Source: AC-32 sp963716865
GTDB lineage: Bacteria; Actinomycetota; Thermoleophilia; Gaiellales; Gaiellaceae
Assembly (NCBI GenBank): GCA_963716865.1
Contig: CAVQUF010000005.1
Coordinates: 372,001-436,000 of the forward strand
Direction: 5' to 3'
Length of the DNA stretch: 64,000 bases
Made by a program: the position numbers and the translations under genes. The notes beneath the pieces were generated by a model. That model worked only from the letters and a program-made list of their open reading frames with translations, searched no databases and was not told the DNA's origin. Below are positions 31,759 through 40,528 of this stretch, in pieces (position 1 is the stretch's first letter; each line of letters starts with the position of its first letter).

Positions 31759-32496
31759 ATGCAGGGCGAAATCGCACTCGACCTCGTCTACCGGGATGCC
31801 TGGCACGTCTACCGGCTGCTGATGCGCCGGTCGATCCTTACCGCCGCCATCGTCTACGCCGCCCTCGCCGCGTTTAACGTGGCGGCCGACGCCGCGAGCA
31901 GCGGGGGCGTCCGCGCGGTGCTCGGTTTCGTCAGCACCGCGCTCGGCTTCTTGGGCCCGGTACTCGTGCAGGGAGCGCTCGTCCAGATCGTGCGGAACAT
32001 CCACGAGGGCCGGCGGCCGGAACGGATCCGAGCGCTCTACCGCGAGGCCGGAGGGAGGCTTCCGTCGCTCTTCTGGGCGTCGATCGTCTACGGCTTCGGG
32101 GTCTTTATCGGGTTGATACTTCTCATCGTGCCGGGACTCCTGGCGGCGGCCCGTTGGTGCCTCATGGCCCCGCTGATCATGCTCGAGGGCGAACGCGCCG
32201 GGCCCGCGCGACGGCGGTCGTCGGAGCTCGTGCGCGACGGCCACACCGGCTCGGTGATGGGGATCGTCGTGCTGACATACGTGCTCTTGAGCATGCCGTT
32301 CTTCGCGTTCGCCTTGGCCAACCTGGCGTCCGGCGGCTGGGTCTCGCACTACTTGCTGTCGTTCCTCTGGAGCTCGGTGTCCGCTCCCTTCGCGGCCCAC
32401 GTCCTCACCGTCATCTACTACCGGCTAACCGACCCCGAAAGGTCGGTGATCCACGAGGACGTCTCAACCTGGGACTCGGTCTGGGAGGCGGCCTAG
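31759..32496 (+). CDS. Multi-pass membrane protein of unknown function
   Basis: 245 residues with about six hydrophobic segments (ILTAAIVYAALAAFNVAA, AVLGFVSTALGFLGPVLV, LFWASIVYGFGVFIGLILLIVPGLLAA, MGIVVLTYVLLSMPFFAFAL, and a C-terminal pair). VPGLLAAARWCLMAPLIMLEG resembles the glycerophosphodiesterase-type membrane domain seen in unassigned actinobacterial proteins. No catalytic motif. It is convergent with the acyltransferase gene, sharing the CTAG that holds both stops. Confidence 0.7.
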   Translation: MQGEIALDLVYRDAWHVYRLLMRRSILTAAIVYAALAAFNVAADAASSGGVRAVLGFVSTALGFLGPVLVQGALVQIVRNIHEGRRPERIRALYREAGGRLPSLFWASIVYGFGVFIGLILLIVPGLLAAARWCLMAPLIMLEGERAGPARRRSSELVRDGHTGSVMGIVVLTYVLLSMPFFAFALANLASGGWVSHYLLSFLWSSVSAPFAAHVLTVIYYRLTDPERSVIHEDVSTWDSVWEAA

Positions 32497-33203
32497 CCCC
32501 CGGCGCCGCCCCGGCCCCAGCCGGTGAACGCGCCGTGTCGCCTGGTGCCGTCGGGCAGCTCGGGCGGGAGGCCGGCGGCGCAGGCCTCGGCGGCCTGGCG
32601 CCACAGCCGGACCAGCTCGGCGCCGACGATCTCGGCGGCCTGGGCGTAGCCGTTCCGGTTCCGCGGCAGCGCCGAAAGGTCGATCGGCTCGCCCCAGACG
32701 ACCGCGCAGGGGCGGCGGTTCGCAGGCGACCAGCGGAACGTGTCGACCGCGCACGGGATGATCGGCGCGCCCTCCTGCATCGCGATCATCAGGCCGCCCG
32801 GTTGGAGAGGTCCGGGGTAGCCGAAGCGTTGCCTCGTGCCTTCGATGTGGACGCACACGAGGTGACCCTCGCGCACGAGCTGCCGGGCGCGGCGAAGCGC
32901 GTCGCGGTCGCCCTCGCCGCGGCGTACGGGAAAGACCCCGAGCCAGCGCAGGATGGCGCCCAGAACCGGGATCTCGAGCAGCTCGGCCTTGGCCAGAAAC
33001 CTGATCGGCCTCGGGCTGAACGAGCCGATCAGCGGGTGGTCGATCCCGGAGAAGTGATTGGCGGCGATCACCGCGCCGCCCTCGGCCGGGACGCGGTCGA
33101 CGCCGTAGCAGGCCGCTGGCGCGAGCAGGAGCGTCGGATGGACGATGAGCCTGCGGGCGAACACCCAGGCCCCATCCGGATCCGTGGGGATGCCGAGCGG
33201 CAC
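32493..33203 (-). CDS. 1-acylglycerol-3-phosphate acyltransferase (PlsC-like)
   Basis: 236 residues. The HX4D catalytic motif is NHFSGIDH (His50-Asp55), with FLAKAELLEIPVLGAIL, FPVRRGEGDRDAL and the phosphate-binding EGTRQRFG motif following in order. It would acylate lysophosphatidate in membrane-lipid synthesis. GTG start, 1 bp after the stop of the phasin-like gene, so it probably ends the queA-secDF transcript. The last 30 residues are Gly/Ala-rich and variable. Confidence 0.85.
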   Translation of the reverse strand: MPLGIPTDPDGAWVFARRLIVHPTLLLAPAACYGVDRVPAEGGAVIAANHFSGIDHPLIGSFSPRPIRFLAKAELLEIPVLGAILRWLGVFPVRRGEGDRDALRRARQLVREGHLVCVHIEGTRQRFGYPGPLQPGGLMIAMQEGAPIIPCAVDTFRWSPANRRPCAVVWGEPIDLSALPRNRNGYAQAAEIVGAELVRLWRQAAEACAAGLPPELPDGTRRHGAFTGWGRGGAGG

Positions 33204-33204
33204 G

Positions 33205-33552
33205 CTACGCGCGAGTGGTGACGTTCTCGTCCGCGGGCTGTTCGACCAGCCGCAGCCGGTGCTCGAGCTGGGCGACCCGGAGCTCGAGCTCCTCGAACTC
33301 GTTTCGGGTCACGAGTCCGACCTCGTGGAAGAGCCCGGCCAGGCTGCTGCCCGTTCGCTCGCCCAGGCGGACCGTCTCGTTGCGCCAGCGGCCGATCAGC
33401 TCGTCGATCAGCGATCTGGCGTCGTCGCGCCCCATCGCGCCGCGCGCAGAAAGCTCGTCGGCAAGCGCGTCCGCCCGCTCGGCGGTCAGCGCGACGGCGC
33501 CGACGCCTGCGAGGGCGAGCTTCTCGAGCAGCTCCCGCGCCGACTCAGACAA
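33205..33552 (-). CDS. Phasin/PhaF-like coiled-coil protein
   Basis: 115 residues: an N-terminal amphipathic helical stretch (LLEKLALAGVGAVALTAERADALADEL) and a C-terminal leucine-zipper-like coiled coil (EFEELELRVAQLEHRL). This layout matches small PhaF/PhaI-like proteins linked to polyhydroxyalkanoate granules or to membrane and quinone complexes; which applies here is unclear. The TTG start is supported by GAGGAGG 6 nt upstream. Confidence 0.6.
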   Translation of the reverse strand: MSESARELLEKLALAGVGAVALTAERADALADELSARGAMGRDDARSLIDELIGRWRNETVRLGERTGSSLAGLFHEVGLVTRNEFEELELRVAQLEHRLRLVEQPADENVTTRA

Positions 33553-33733
33553 CCCCGACCTCCTCGCGTTCCTGGGACGCCGCTGGCGGTGCGGCGCCGG
33601 AGGGCACAGTGCTCAGTGGCACGGGCCCCGAGAGTGCCGCGCCGTCAGGGGCGTCAGGCGGCGGCGTGGACGGGCTCCGCCCGGCCGGAGCCGCTGCCGG
33701 CCAGGGACGCGAGGAGTCAGCGCGCTCGGCCAT
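33545..33733 (-). CDS. Possible Pro/Ala-rich small protein
   Basis: A 62-residue frame fills the gap between secDF and the phasin-like gene. Its ATG lies within the end of secDF and its TGA overlaps the TTG of the phasin-like gene, as in a coupled chain. The sequence is almost all Pro, Ala, Ser and Gly with a short acidic end, and no known domain. Low complexity at this GC content makes it uncertain; it may be just spacer. Confidence 0.25.
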   Translation of the reverse strand: MAERADSSRPWPAAAPAGRSPSTPPPDAPDGAALSGPVPLSTVPSGAAPPAASQEREEVGVV

Positions 33734-36542
33734 GGGGCCTGGAGCGGCGTCGCTGGCGCCGCCTCTCGCGCTTCGCCTGCGCCGAGCCGGCGGGTTGCGG
33801 CACGGCCTCGCCCGGAGGAGGCGCCTCGGGCGCGGAGCCGCCATCGGCAGTCTCGAGCGCGACCGTCGTCGCCGGCGCGCCGGCCGGCGCGAGGGCCGGC
33901 TGGCCGTCCGCCGGCACCGCCCCCTCCGGCGTCGGCTCGGGCTCCTGGCCCTTGCGGCGCGCGAACTCGGGCTCGCGCTCCTTCCAGCTCGTCAGCAGCG
34001 GAGCGGCGATGAAGATCGACGAGTAGGCGCCGGAGACGATGCCGACCATCAGCGCGAACGCGAAGTCCTTCAGCGTGGCGCCGCCGAAGACGTAGAGCGA
34101 GACGATCGGGAGCAGCGTGATGAACGTCGTCGCCAGCGAGCGGCGGATCGTCTCCCAGAGCGAGATGTTCGCGATCGCGGCGAACGGCGCGCGCCGCATC
34201 AGCGGCACGTTCTCGCGGATGCGGTCGAAGATGATGATCGTGTCGTAGATCGAGTACCCGAGCACGGTCAGGACCGCGGCGACGGTCGCGTTCGTCACCT
34301 CCCTCCCCGTCAGCGAATAGACCCCGACCGTGATCACGATGTCGTGCAAGAGCGCGATCAGCACCGGCCCCGCGAACTTGTAGTCGAACCGGATCGCGAT
34401 GTAGAGGACGATCAGGAGCAGGGAGAAGAGAATCGCGGTGATCGCCGCGCGGGCGATCTGGCGGCCGAAGCTCGAGGAGACCGTCTGGATCGAGAACGAG
34501 ATCGGCTTTCCCTGGCCGAAGCGCGATTGGATGTCGTCCGAGAGCTTGCTCGTCTGGCTCTGCGAGAGCGAGCGCATTCGGAGCTGGAAATTCTTGTAGC
34601 TGTCGCTCCCCGTCACCTGGCCGCGACCCTGCACGACCGGCGGCTGGGTCGTGAAGCTGCTCGCCTCGCTGCGCACCCTCGAGAGCGAGACGGGGTCCGG
34701 CGTCTTGAAGGTGACCTGCGTGCCGCCCTTGAAGTCGATCCCGAAGTTGAGGCCCTTCACGGCGAGCGAGCCGATCGAGATCAGGACGATCGCGCCCGAG
34801 ATCGCGAACCAGGTGTTGCGGCGGCGCATGAAGTCGATCTGCAGCCACTTGCCGGTCTGCTCGCCCTGCGCGCCCATGAAGCGCGGGTTGTCAAACCAGC
34901 TGAAGCCGGCGAGCAGTCCGAGCATCGCGCGCGTGGCCGCGACAGCGGTGATCAGCGAGATCACCGTCCCGATGATCAGCATCAGCGCGAAGCCCTTGAC
35001 TCCGGCGGTCGCGACCGCGAACAGGACCATCGCCGTGATCAAGGTGACGACGTTCGCGTCGATGATCGTGTGGAAGCCCTTCGCATAGCCGGCCGAGATC
35101 GCGGCGCGCACGGACTTCCCGGACCGCACCTCTTCCTTGATGCGCTCGAAGATGACGACGTTCGCGTCGGCCGCGACGCCAATCGTCAGGATCAGGCCGG
35201 CGAAGCCGGGCAGCGTCAGCGTGACGTTGAAGATCAGGATCGCGGCGTACAACAGGGCGGCGTAGATGCCCAGGCCGATCACCGCAACGACGCCGAGGAA
35301 GCGGTAGAGGACGAGCAGGAAGACCGCGACGAGGAGCAGGCCGATCAGCGCCGCGAGCTTCGCCTCCCTGAGCGAGTCCTTGCCGAGCGTCGCCGAGACG
35401 TCGGTCCGCTCGATCTGCTCGAACTTCACCGGCAGCGCGCCGGTCTGGAGCACGAGCGCGAGGTCCTTCGCCTCGCCGAAGCTATTGATGTTCGAGATCG
35501 ACGCGCCGCCGGTGCTCGGGTCGATCCCGTCCGGGTTCTGCTTGTAGTCGATGTACGGCGTGGACTTGAGCTCGCCGTCGAGCACGATCGCGAAGTGCTG
35601 CGCGTACTTGACGACCGTGTTGATGTCGTTCGCCCCGCCCGCGCCCGCGCCGTCGGCCAGGGCCTGGCCGCGCGCCGCCTCGGCGCGCGTGATGTCGTGG
35701 AACTTCTTGTTGCCCTCGCTCTTGAAGCCGAGCAGGACCTCGTTGCCCTGGCCCTGAGTGCTGATGTCGGGCTTGATCGCGGACAGCTTCAGGTCGCCGC
35801 CGTTCGCCTCCGGGATCGGGTTGCCCGCCCTGTCCGGCTGGTACTTGAAGAGGTAGTAGAAGGCCGGCGCGGCCTGCTGGCCCTGCTGAATCCCCGGGCA
35901 GCCGGTCGCGGCCTGGCAGTTGATCACGGTCATGCCCTCGGGAACCGCCAGCACTCTCCAGCCCTTTGGCAGCTTCCCGTTCAGATTCGGCGTGTCGAGC
36001 AGCTTCTCGCGGGTGTCCGCCGGCCCTTGCTTGAGCTTCTGCTTGGCGTTGAAGAGGTAGTAGGCGGTCGGCGTTCCTTCCTTCGCCTGCGGCTGCACCT
36101 GGTCGAGCAGGTGGTAGAGGCTGGACTCCGCGATCACGCCGCCGTTCCCGTCGGTGGAGGGACCCGTGACGTCCTGCTCCAGGTCGTAGAACTGGAGCTG
36201 CGCGGTCTTGCCGATGATCCCCGCCGCCTTCGCCGGGTCGTGGACGCCGGCGAGCTCGATCACGATCTGATTCTTGCCCTGCTTCCGGATCTCAGGCTCG
36301 GAGACGCCGAGCTTGTCGATCCGGTTCCGCATGATCGACACCGAGCGGTCCATGTCGGCCGAGGTCAGCGCGTGGTTCGCCGGCGGGACCGCCTTGAGGA
36401 CGACCTCGAGCCCACCCTGGAGGTCGAGGCCGAGGGTCAGCTTCTTGTGCACCGGAGAGCCGGGCACGCCGAGCGCGACAGCGCCGGCCAGCGCCAGGAG
36501 AATCAGGCCGACGAGGATCAGGTGAGAGCGTCGATTCGACAC
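33717..36542 (-). CDS. secDF: Protein translocase SecDF fusion
   Basis: 941 residues joining SecD and SecF in one chain with 12 membrane helices, as in Bacillus. SecD half: LTLGLDLQGGLEVVLKAV near residue 35, a large periplasmic P1 region (70-370), then VAVFLLVLYRFLGVVAVIGLG and LPGFAGLILTIGVAADANVVIFERIKEE. SecF half starts at about 560 with LNFGIDFKGGTQVTFKTP and has GYSIYDTIIIFDRIRE. It uses proton flow to pull exported proteins from SecYEG. The tail (855-941) is Pro/Ala-rich and ends in a strongly basic patch. Located 18 bp after yajC; GTG start. Confidence 0.95.
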   Translation of the reverse strand: MSNRRSHLILVGLILLALAGAVALGVPGSPVHKKLTLGLDLQGGLEVVLKAVPPANHALTSADMDRSVSIMRNRIDKLGVSEPEIRKQGKNQIVIELAGVHDPAKAAGIIGKTAQLQFYDLEQDVTGPSTDGNGGVIAESSLYHLLDQVQPQAKEGTPTAYYLFNAKQKLKQGPADTREKLLDTPNLNGKLPKGWRVLAVPEGMTVINCQAATGCPGIQQGQQAAPAFYYLFKYQPDRAGNPIPEANGGDLKLSAIKPDISTQGQGNEVLLGFKSEGNKKFHDITRAEAARGQALADGAGAGGANDINTVVKYAQHFAIVLDGELKSTPYIDYKQNPDGIDPSTGGASISNINSFGEAKDLALVLQTGALPVKFEQIERTDVSATLGKDSLREAKLAALIGLLLVAVFLLVLYRFLGVVAVIGLGIYAALLYAAILIFNVTLTLPGFAGLILTIGVAADANVVIFERIKEEVRSGKSVRAAISAGYAKGFHTIIDANVVTLITAMVLFAVATAGVKGFALMLIIGTVISLITAVAATRAMLGLLAGFSWFDNPRFMGAQGEQTGKWLQIDFMRRRNTWFAISGAIVLISIGSLAVKGLNFGIDFKGGTQVTFKTPDPVSLSRVRSEASSFTTQPPVVQGRGQVTGSDSYKNFQLRMRSLSQSQTSKLSDDIQSRFGQGKPISFSIQTVSSSFGRQIARAAITAILFSLLLIVLYIAIRFDYKFAGPVLIALLHDIVITVGVYSLTGREVTNATVAAVLTVLGYSIYDTIIIFDRIRENVPLMRRAPFAAIANISLWETIRRSLATTFITLLPIVSLYVFGGATLKDFAFALMVGIVSGAYSSIFIAAPLLTSWKEREPEFARRKGQEPEPTPEGAVPADGQPALAPAGAPATTVALETADGGSAPEAPPPGEAVPQPAGSAQAKRERRRQRRRSRPHGRAR

Positions 36543-36560
36543 GCGGAGAGTGGACGAAGA

Positions 36561-36884
36561 TTAGCCGTCGTCGGAGGCGACCGGCTCCTCGGCCACCTCC
36601 TCGTGCTCGGGCTCCGGCTCGGGCTCTTCACGGGGCACGATCGCGCTGACGGCACGTCGATCGAGGCGCGCGACCGTGTTCGGCGCGAGCTCGATCTCGA
36701 GGACGTCGTCCTCGATCGAGACGACCGTCGCGTGAAGCCCGCCGGCCGTGATGATCTCGTCCCCGGCCCGTAGCCGATCCTGCATCTGGGTCTGCGCCTG
36801 GGCTCGCTGGCGCTGCGGACGGATCATGAACATCCACAGGACGATGAAGAGCAGGACGATTGGGAGCAGGAAGGTGATGTTCAC
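36561..36884 (-). CDS. yajC: Preprotein translocase subunit YajC
   Basis: 107 residues: one N-terminal membrane helix (ITFLLPIVLLFIVLWMFMI), the RPQRQR motif, the GDEIITAGGLHATVVSIEDD domain and an acidic tail. Associates with SecDF. GTG start overlaps the tgt stop (GTGA). Confidence 0.94.
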   Translation of the reverse strand: MNITFLLPIVLLFIVLWMFMIRPQRQRAQAQTQMQDRLRAGDEIITAGGLHATVVSIEDDVLEIELAPNTVARLDRRAVSAIVPREEPEPEPEHEEVAEEPVASDDG

Positions 36885-38002
36885 GTGGTTACCTCTCGTG
36901 TGGTGTTCAGCCTCGCCAGCGCCGCCTCCTTGTAAGACGTGAACTCGCCGCGTTCGATTGCCGTGCGCGCCCCTGCCACGAGATCGAGCACGAAGCGCAG
37001 ATTATGCAGGGTCAACAGCCGGTGGCCCAGGAGCTCCTGCTGGTTGACGAGGTGGCGGAGGTACGCGCGGGAGAAACGGCTACAGGTCCGGCAGCCGCAG
37101 CCCTCGTCGAGCGGGCGCGGGTCGGCTCCGAAGCGCGCGTTCTTCAGGTTGATCCGCCCCTCCCACGTGAGCGCCGAGCCGGTGCGTGCCGTGCGCGTCG
37201 GCAGCACGCAGTCGAACATGTCGATCCCGCGCTCGATCACCTCGAGCACTCCCTCCGGGTCGCCGATGCCCATGAAGTAGCGCGGTTTGTCGGGCGGGAG
37301 GAGCTCGGCGGCCCAGGCGGTCGTCTCGAGCATGACGTCACGCGGCTCGCCGATCGCCAGCCCGCCGAGCGCGTGGCCGTCGAAGTCGAGGGACGTGATC
37401 TCCTCGATCGAGCGGCGTCTGAGTGCACGATCGGCCGCGCCCTGCGCGATCCCGAAGAGCAGCTGGCCGGGGGCGCGGTCTGCTCCGCGCTGACGCGTGG
37501 CCCAGAGGGTCGTCAGGCGCACGGCCTCTTCGAGATCGGGCCGGGGAGAGCCCGCGGGCGCGCAGACGTCGAGGCACATCGCGATGTCCGAGCCGAGCTG
37601 CGCCTGGACGCTCGCGGCCAGCTCGGGCGTGAACCGCTCCGGCCGGCCGTCGTAGACCGAGCGAAACGTGACGCCGCCGTCGTCGCGGGCCAGGATCGTG
37701 TCGCGGAGCGAGAAGACCTGGAAGCCGCCGGAGTCCGTCAGGATCGGCCCGTCCCAGCCCATGAACGCGTGCAGCCCGCCGAGCTCGCGTATGAGCTCCG
37801 CGCCCGGCCGGAAATGGAGGTGGTAGGTGTTGCAGAGCACGATCCCGGCGCCGAGGGCGCGGAGCTCATCGGGGTCGACGCTCTTGACCGTGGCCTTCGT
37901 GCCGACCGGCATGAACGCGGGCGTCCGGACTGCGCCGTGCGCCGTCGTGAGAACCCCGGCCCGAGCAGGCCCGTCAGCCGCGAGCAGCGCGAAGTGGGTC
38001 AT
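36881..38002 (-). CDS. tgt: tRNA-guanine transglycosylase
   Basis: 373 residues; exchanges G34 of GUN anticodons for preQ1. LTDSGGFQVFSL (catalytic Asp90), GGLAIGEP, the second Asp in DMFDCVLPTR and the zinc site C-x-C-x2-C-x(25)-H (GCGCRTC...GH) are all present. The ATG at 38002 is chosen because the enzyme N-terminus starts right there; an upstream extension to 38074 reads into a repeat. With queA and queG in the window the queuosine pathway looks functional. Confidence 0.95.
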   Translation of the reverse strand: MTHFALLAADGPARAGVLTTAHGAVRTPAFMPVGTKATVKSVDPDELRALGAGIVLCNTYHLHFRPGAELIRELGGLHAFMGWDGPILTDSGGFQVFSLRDTILARDDGGVTFRSVYDGRPERFTPELAASVQAQLGSDIAMCLDVCAPAGSPRPDLEEAVRLTTLWATRQRGADRAPGQLLFGIAQGAADRALRRRSIEEITSLDFDGHALGGLAIGEPRDVMLETTAWAAELLPPDKPRYFMGIGDPEGVLEVIERGIDMFDCVLPTRTARTGSALTWEGRINLKNARFGADPRPLDEGCGCRTCSRFSRAYLRHLVNQQELLGHRLLTLHNLRFVLDLVAGARTAIERGEFTSYKEAALARLNTTREVTT

Positions 38003-38076
38003 GCCCCGCCCAAACCCCCTCCCTGGGTGGGGTGAGTGGGCCACCCTCGCTCCCGCTTCGAGCGTATCGCCCAAGC

Positions 38077-38119
38077 GCGCACGTGTCTGTCACGCGCGAG
38101 TGCCGGGAGCGTGACTTCT
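38077..38119. repeat. Dispersed intergenic element, copy 2
   Basis: The 133-bp queA-tgt gap holds GCGCACGTGTCTGTCAC (38077-38093), then GTGCCGGGAG and CGTGACTTCTT (to 38120). The 17-mer is identical to the one at 21068-21084 (opposite strand). The downstream part resembles 45109-45143. Unknown role. Confidence 0.5.
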
Positions 38120-38135
38120 TGTCCCCGTCCGCGGC

Positions 38136-39080
38136 TCACAGGATCAGCATCGCGTCGCCGAAGCTGTAGAAGCGGTAGCGCTCCTGGATCGCGAGCCGGT
38201 AGAGGCTGCGGGTTCCCTCGACGCCGGCGAACGCCATCACCAGCGCGAGCAGCGTCGAGCGCGGGAGGTGGAAGTTCGTCAGGAGCGAGTCCACGCGGCG
38301 AAACTCGAAGCCAGGCGTGACGAACAGGTCGGTTCGGCCGGTCAGCGGGGCGCCGCGCGCGAGCGACTCGAGGACGCGAACCGTCGTCGTGCCGACGGCG
38401 AGAACCCTCCGCGCGGCGCGAATCCGCTCCCAGGCGCACATCGAGACCTCATACCGCTCGCTGTGCAGCTCGTGCCTCGCGAGGTCGTCGGCCGAGACCG
38501 GCCGGAACGTGTCGAGGCCGACATGGAGGGTCACCCGCTCGACGTCGAGCCGCCCGAGCAGCTCCGGCGTGAAGTGCAGCCCCGCGGTCGGCGCGGCCGC
38601 CGAGCCCTCGTTCTCCGCGTAGACGGTCTGATAGCGCTCGGGATCCGCGAGCGGCTCGGTGATGTAGGGCGGCAGCGGCGCCTCGCCCTCCGGCTCGCCG
38701 TCGACCCGCAGCCGCCAGCGCCCCTCGCCGAGCGGCTCGACGAGCTCGACCGGGCCGAGCCGCTGCCCCGGCTTGAGCCGGCGCGACGGTCGTGCGAGCC
38801 CTTCCCAGAGCCCGTTCGGGCCGAGCCGCTCCAGCAGCAGCACCTCCGCGTCTCCCCCGCCCGGACGCTCGAGGCGAATCCGCGCCGGCAGCACGCGCGT
38901 GTCGTTGACGACGACGAGCGTCTCCTGCGCGAGCTCGTCCGGCAGCTCGTCGAACCGGCGGTGCCGGACGGCACCCGTGGCGCGCTCGTAGACGAGCAGC
39001 CGCGAGTGGTCACGCCGCTCGAGCGGCCGCTGCGCGATCAGCTCCTGAGGAAGCTCGTACTCGAGCTCGGCCGACTTCAT
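38136..39080 (-). CDS. queA: SAM:tRNA ribosyltransferase-isomerase
   Basis: 314 residues; makes epoxyqueuosine from preQ1-tRNA using the ribose of S-adenosylmethionine. LPQELIAQRPLERRDHSRLLV at the N-terminus, VVNDTRVLPARI, APTAGLHFTPELL, VTLHVGLDTFRPV, GTTTVRVLES and LLTNFHLPRSTLL are typical. First gene of the queA-tgt-yajC-secDF run. The ATG is 9 nt from a TAGCGT hexamer that overlaps the -10 of the divergent gene. Confidence 0.95.
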   Translation of the reverse strand: MKSAELEYELPQELIAQRPLERRDHSRLLVYERATGAVRHRRFDELPDELAQETLVVVNDTRVLPARIRLERPGGGDAEVLLLERLGPNGLWEGLARPSRRLKPGQRLGPVELVEPLGEGRWRLRVDGEPEGEAPLPPYITEPLADPERYQTVYAENEGSAAAPTAGLHFTPELLGRLDVERVTLHVGLDTFRPVSADDLARHELHSERYEVSMCAWERIRAARRVLAVGTTTVRVLESLARGAPLTGRTDLFVTPGFEFRRVDSLLTNFHLPRSTLLALVMAFAGVEGTRSLYRLAIQERYRFYSFGDAMLIL

Positions 39081-39089
39081 CCGACGCGA

Positions 39090-39099
39090 ACGCTACCGT
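39090..39099. promoter_or_regulatory. Overlapping divergent -10 elements (queA / 39108 gene)
   Basis: TAGCGT on minus (39090-39095) is 9 nt before the queA ATG; TACCGT on plus (39094-39099) is 8 nt before the ATG at 39108. They share two base pairs in a 27-bp gap between start codons. No good -35 is seen. Confidence 0.4.
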
Positions 39100-39107
39100 T
39101 GCCGCCG

Positions 39108-39554
39108 ATGACCGACGACGCGATCGAGCGGGCGCGCGAACGGCTCAGGCAAGCCGCGGAAGGGCGCCCAGACGCCGCCGCGGTCGAGGCCGCGCTCGAG
39201 CGTGTCCGCCTCCAGGCCGAGGAGCTCGCACTCGCGGCCGCTCAGGTCGAGGCAACGCTCCCGGAGAGAATCGAGGGCGCGCTCCAGGACGGCCTTCGCG
39301 AACAGGTCAAGCCGGTGGGTCGCAACCTCGCCGAGATCCGCGGCCTGTCGAACCAGGTCATCCGCCGTCTCGAGCGGATCGAGGGCGACCTGCTCGCCGA
39401 GCGGCACGCACGCGTCGACGACCTCGCGCTTCTCGTCGACCTCGTCAGCTCCGGCTGGAAGTCGGTGGACGACCGCCTCGGCTCGCTGGAGCGAAGCCTC
39501 CAGACGAGCGACGGCGCGATCGTCTATCGCATGCAGGAACGCCGCACCGGCTGA
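39108..39554 (+). CDS. Coiled-coil protein of unknown function
   Basis: 148 residues, almost wholly alpha-helical with heptad-like Leu/Ala/Arg patterns (AAVEAALERVRLQAEELALAA, IRRLERIEGDLLAERHARVDDL). No membrane segment and no known domain. Its last 31 nt overlap the end of the convergent flippase-like gene. Confidence 0.65.
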   Translation: MTDDAIERARERLRQAAEGRPDAAAVEAALERVRLQAEELALAAAQVEATLPERIEGALQDGLREQVKPVGRNLAEIRGLSNQVIRRLERIEGDLLAERHARVDDLALLVDLVSSGWKSVDDRLGSLERSLQTSDGAIVYRMQERRTG

Positions 39555-40432
39555 GCCCGGGCCAGGCGCTCCTCCACCGCCAGCCCGACCAGCCCCAGCG
39601 CGACGGCGAACCACAGCGTCGCGAGGCGGATCAGCACGGTTCCCGCGGCGGCCGCGACCTTCGTCGTGTCGCCGAGGGCCCTGATCAGCCCGGTCATGCT
39701 CGCCTCCGCGACGCCGAGCCCGCCGGGGAGGAACGAGAGCGCGCCTGCGAGGCTTCCGAGGGAGAAGACCACGACCGTGTCCGCGAGCGAAAGGTCGAGG
39801 TCGAGCCCGCGGACGCAGACGTAGGCGGCCAGGCACTCGAAGAACCACGAGACCGCCGAGAGCGCGGTCATGGCGACCAGCAGCCGCGCACCCAGCAGCT
39901 GCCTCGCGGCCACGGGCGCCTCGCCGAGCGCCGCAAAGCGGCCGAGCAGCGGGCTGTGGACGACGAACACGATCGCCGCCACGCCCGCGAGCGCGAGCAC
40001 CAGCAGCGGCCAGCGGTCGGTCCTCGCTCCCGCGATCACCGCCAGCACGACCACGCCGGTCGCGTCCGTGACCCGCTCCGCGAGCACGACGGGCGCCGAC
40101 CGGCGAACCGGCACGTCGAACGAGCGCCGTAGGAGGCCGCACTTGAGCACCTCGCCCGCCTTGCCCGGCGTGATCGTCATGGTCAGGCCCGCGACGAAGA
40201 CCGCGAGGCTCCGCCCGGTCGGCACGACGATCCCCACGCGCCTGAGATAGAGCTCCCAGCGCCCGAAGCGGATCAGATAGTTGAGCGCGGTCAGCGCGAG
40301 CGCCAGGGGAAACAGCTCCCAGCGGAAGCTGCCGAGCTCGTCGAGCAGGCCGAAGTCCGAGTAGAGCGCGAGGCCCGCGGTCACGGCGACCGCGAGTGCG
40401 ACGGTCAGGACGAGGGCGCGTTTCAGGTTCAA
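39524..40432 (-). CDS. Flippase-like membrane protein (LPG synthase TM / AglD family)
   Basis: About 302 residues, some eight membrane helices. LNYLIRFGRWELYLRRVG, MTITPGKAGEVLKCGLLRR, VVLAERVTDATGVV and FLPGGLGVAEASMTGLI are the conserved blocks of the UPF0104/lysylphosphatidylglycerol-synthase TM family, thought to move lipid-linked substrates. A TTG at 40432 starts just outside the twin-hairpin repeat; a GTG at 40465 would translate part of the repeat and is less likely. A UbiA-type gene lies upstream, consistent with prenyl-lipid-linked glycan work. Confidence 0.8.
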   Translation of the reverse strand: MNLKRALVLTVALAVAVTAGLALYSDFGLLDELGSFRWELFPLALALTALNYLIRFGRWELYLRRVGIVVPTGRSLAVFVAGLTMTITPGKAGEVLKCGLLRRSFDVPVRRSAPVVLAERVTDATGVVVLAVIAGARTDRWPLLVLALAGVAAIVFVVHSPLLGRFAALGEAPVAARQLLGARLLVAMTALSAVSWFFECLAAYVCVRGLDLDLSLADTVVVFSLGSLAGALSFLPGGLGVAEASMTGLIRALGDTTKVAAAAGTVLIRLATLWFAVALGLVGLAVEERLARAQPVRRSCMR

Positions 40433-40484
40433 GGCATCGCTTGCGATGCCGACCTCAGGGCGCACGGGCTCTGCTCGTGCGCCC
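40433..40484 (+). repeat. Twin-hairpin dispersed repeat, copy A
   Basis: GGCATCGCTTGCGATGCC (40433-40450) is a perfect 8-bp stem with TT in the middle. After 7 nt comes GGGCGCACG (40458-40466) paired with CGTGCGCCC (40476-40484) around a 9-nt loop. Copy B at 50529 has the same first 18 bp and same second-arm ends. Here it touches the start of the flippase-like gene. Confidence 0.65.
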
Positions 40485-40528
40485 GTCTGAAATGACCGGT
40501 CGATCCGATTGCGGTCACAAGCAGATCG

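Noticed and set aside
33609..36773. A 1054-codon open frame on the plus strand opposite secDF
   Set aside because: It is antisense to a clear SecDF gene, has Arg/Asp/Glu/Leu-rich shadow composition and no recognisable domain. High GC makes such long frames common here.
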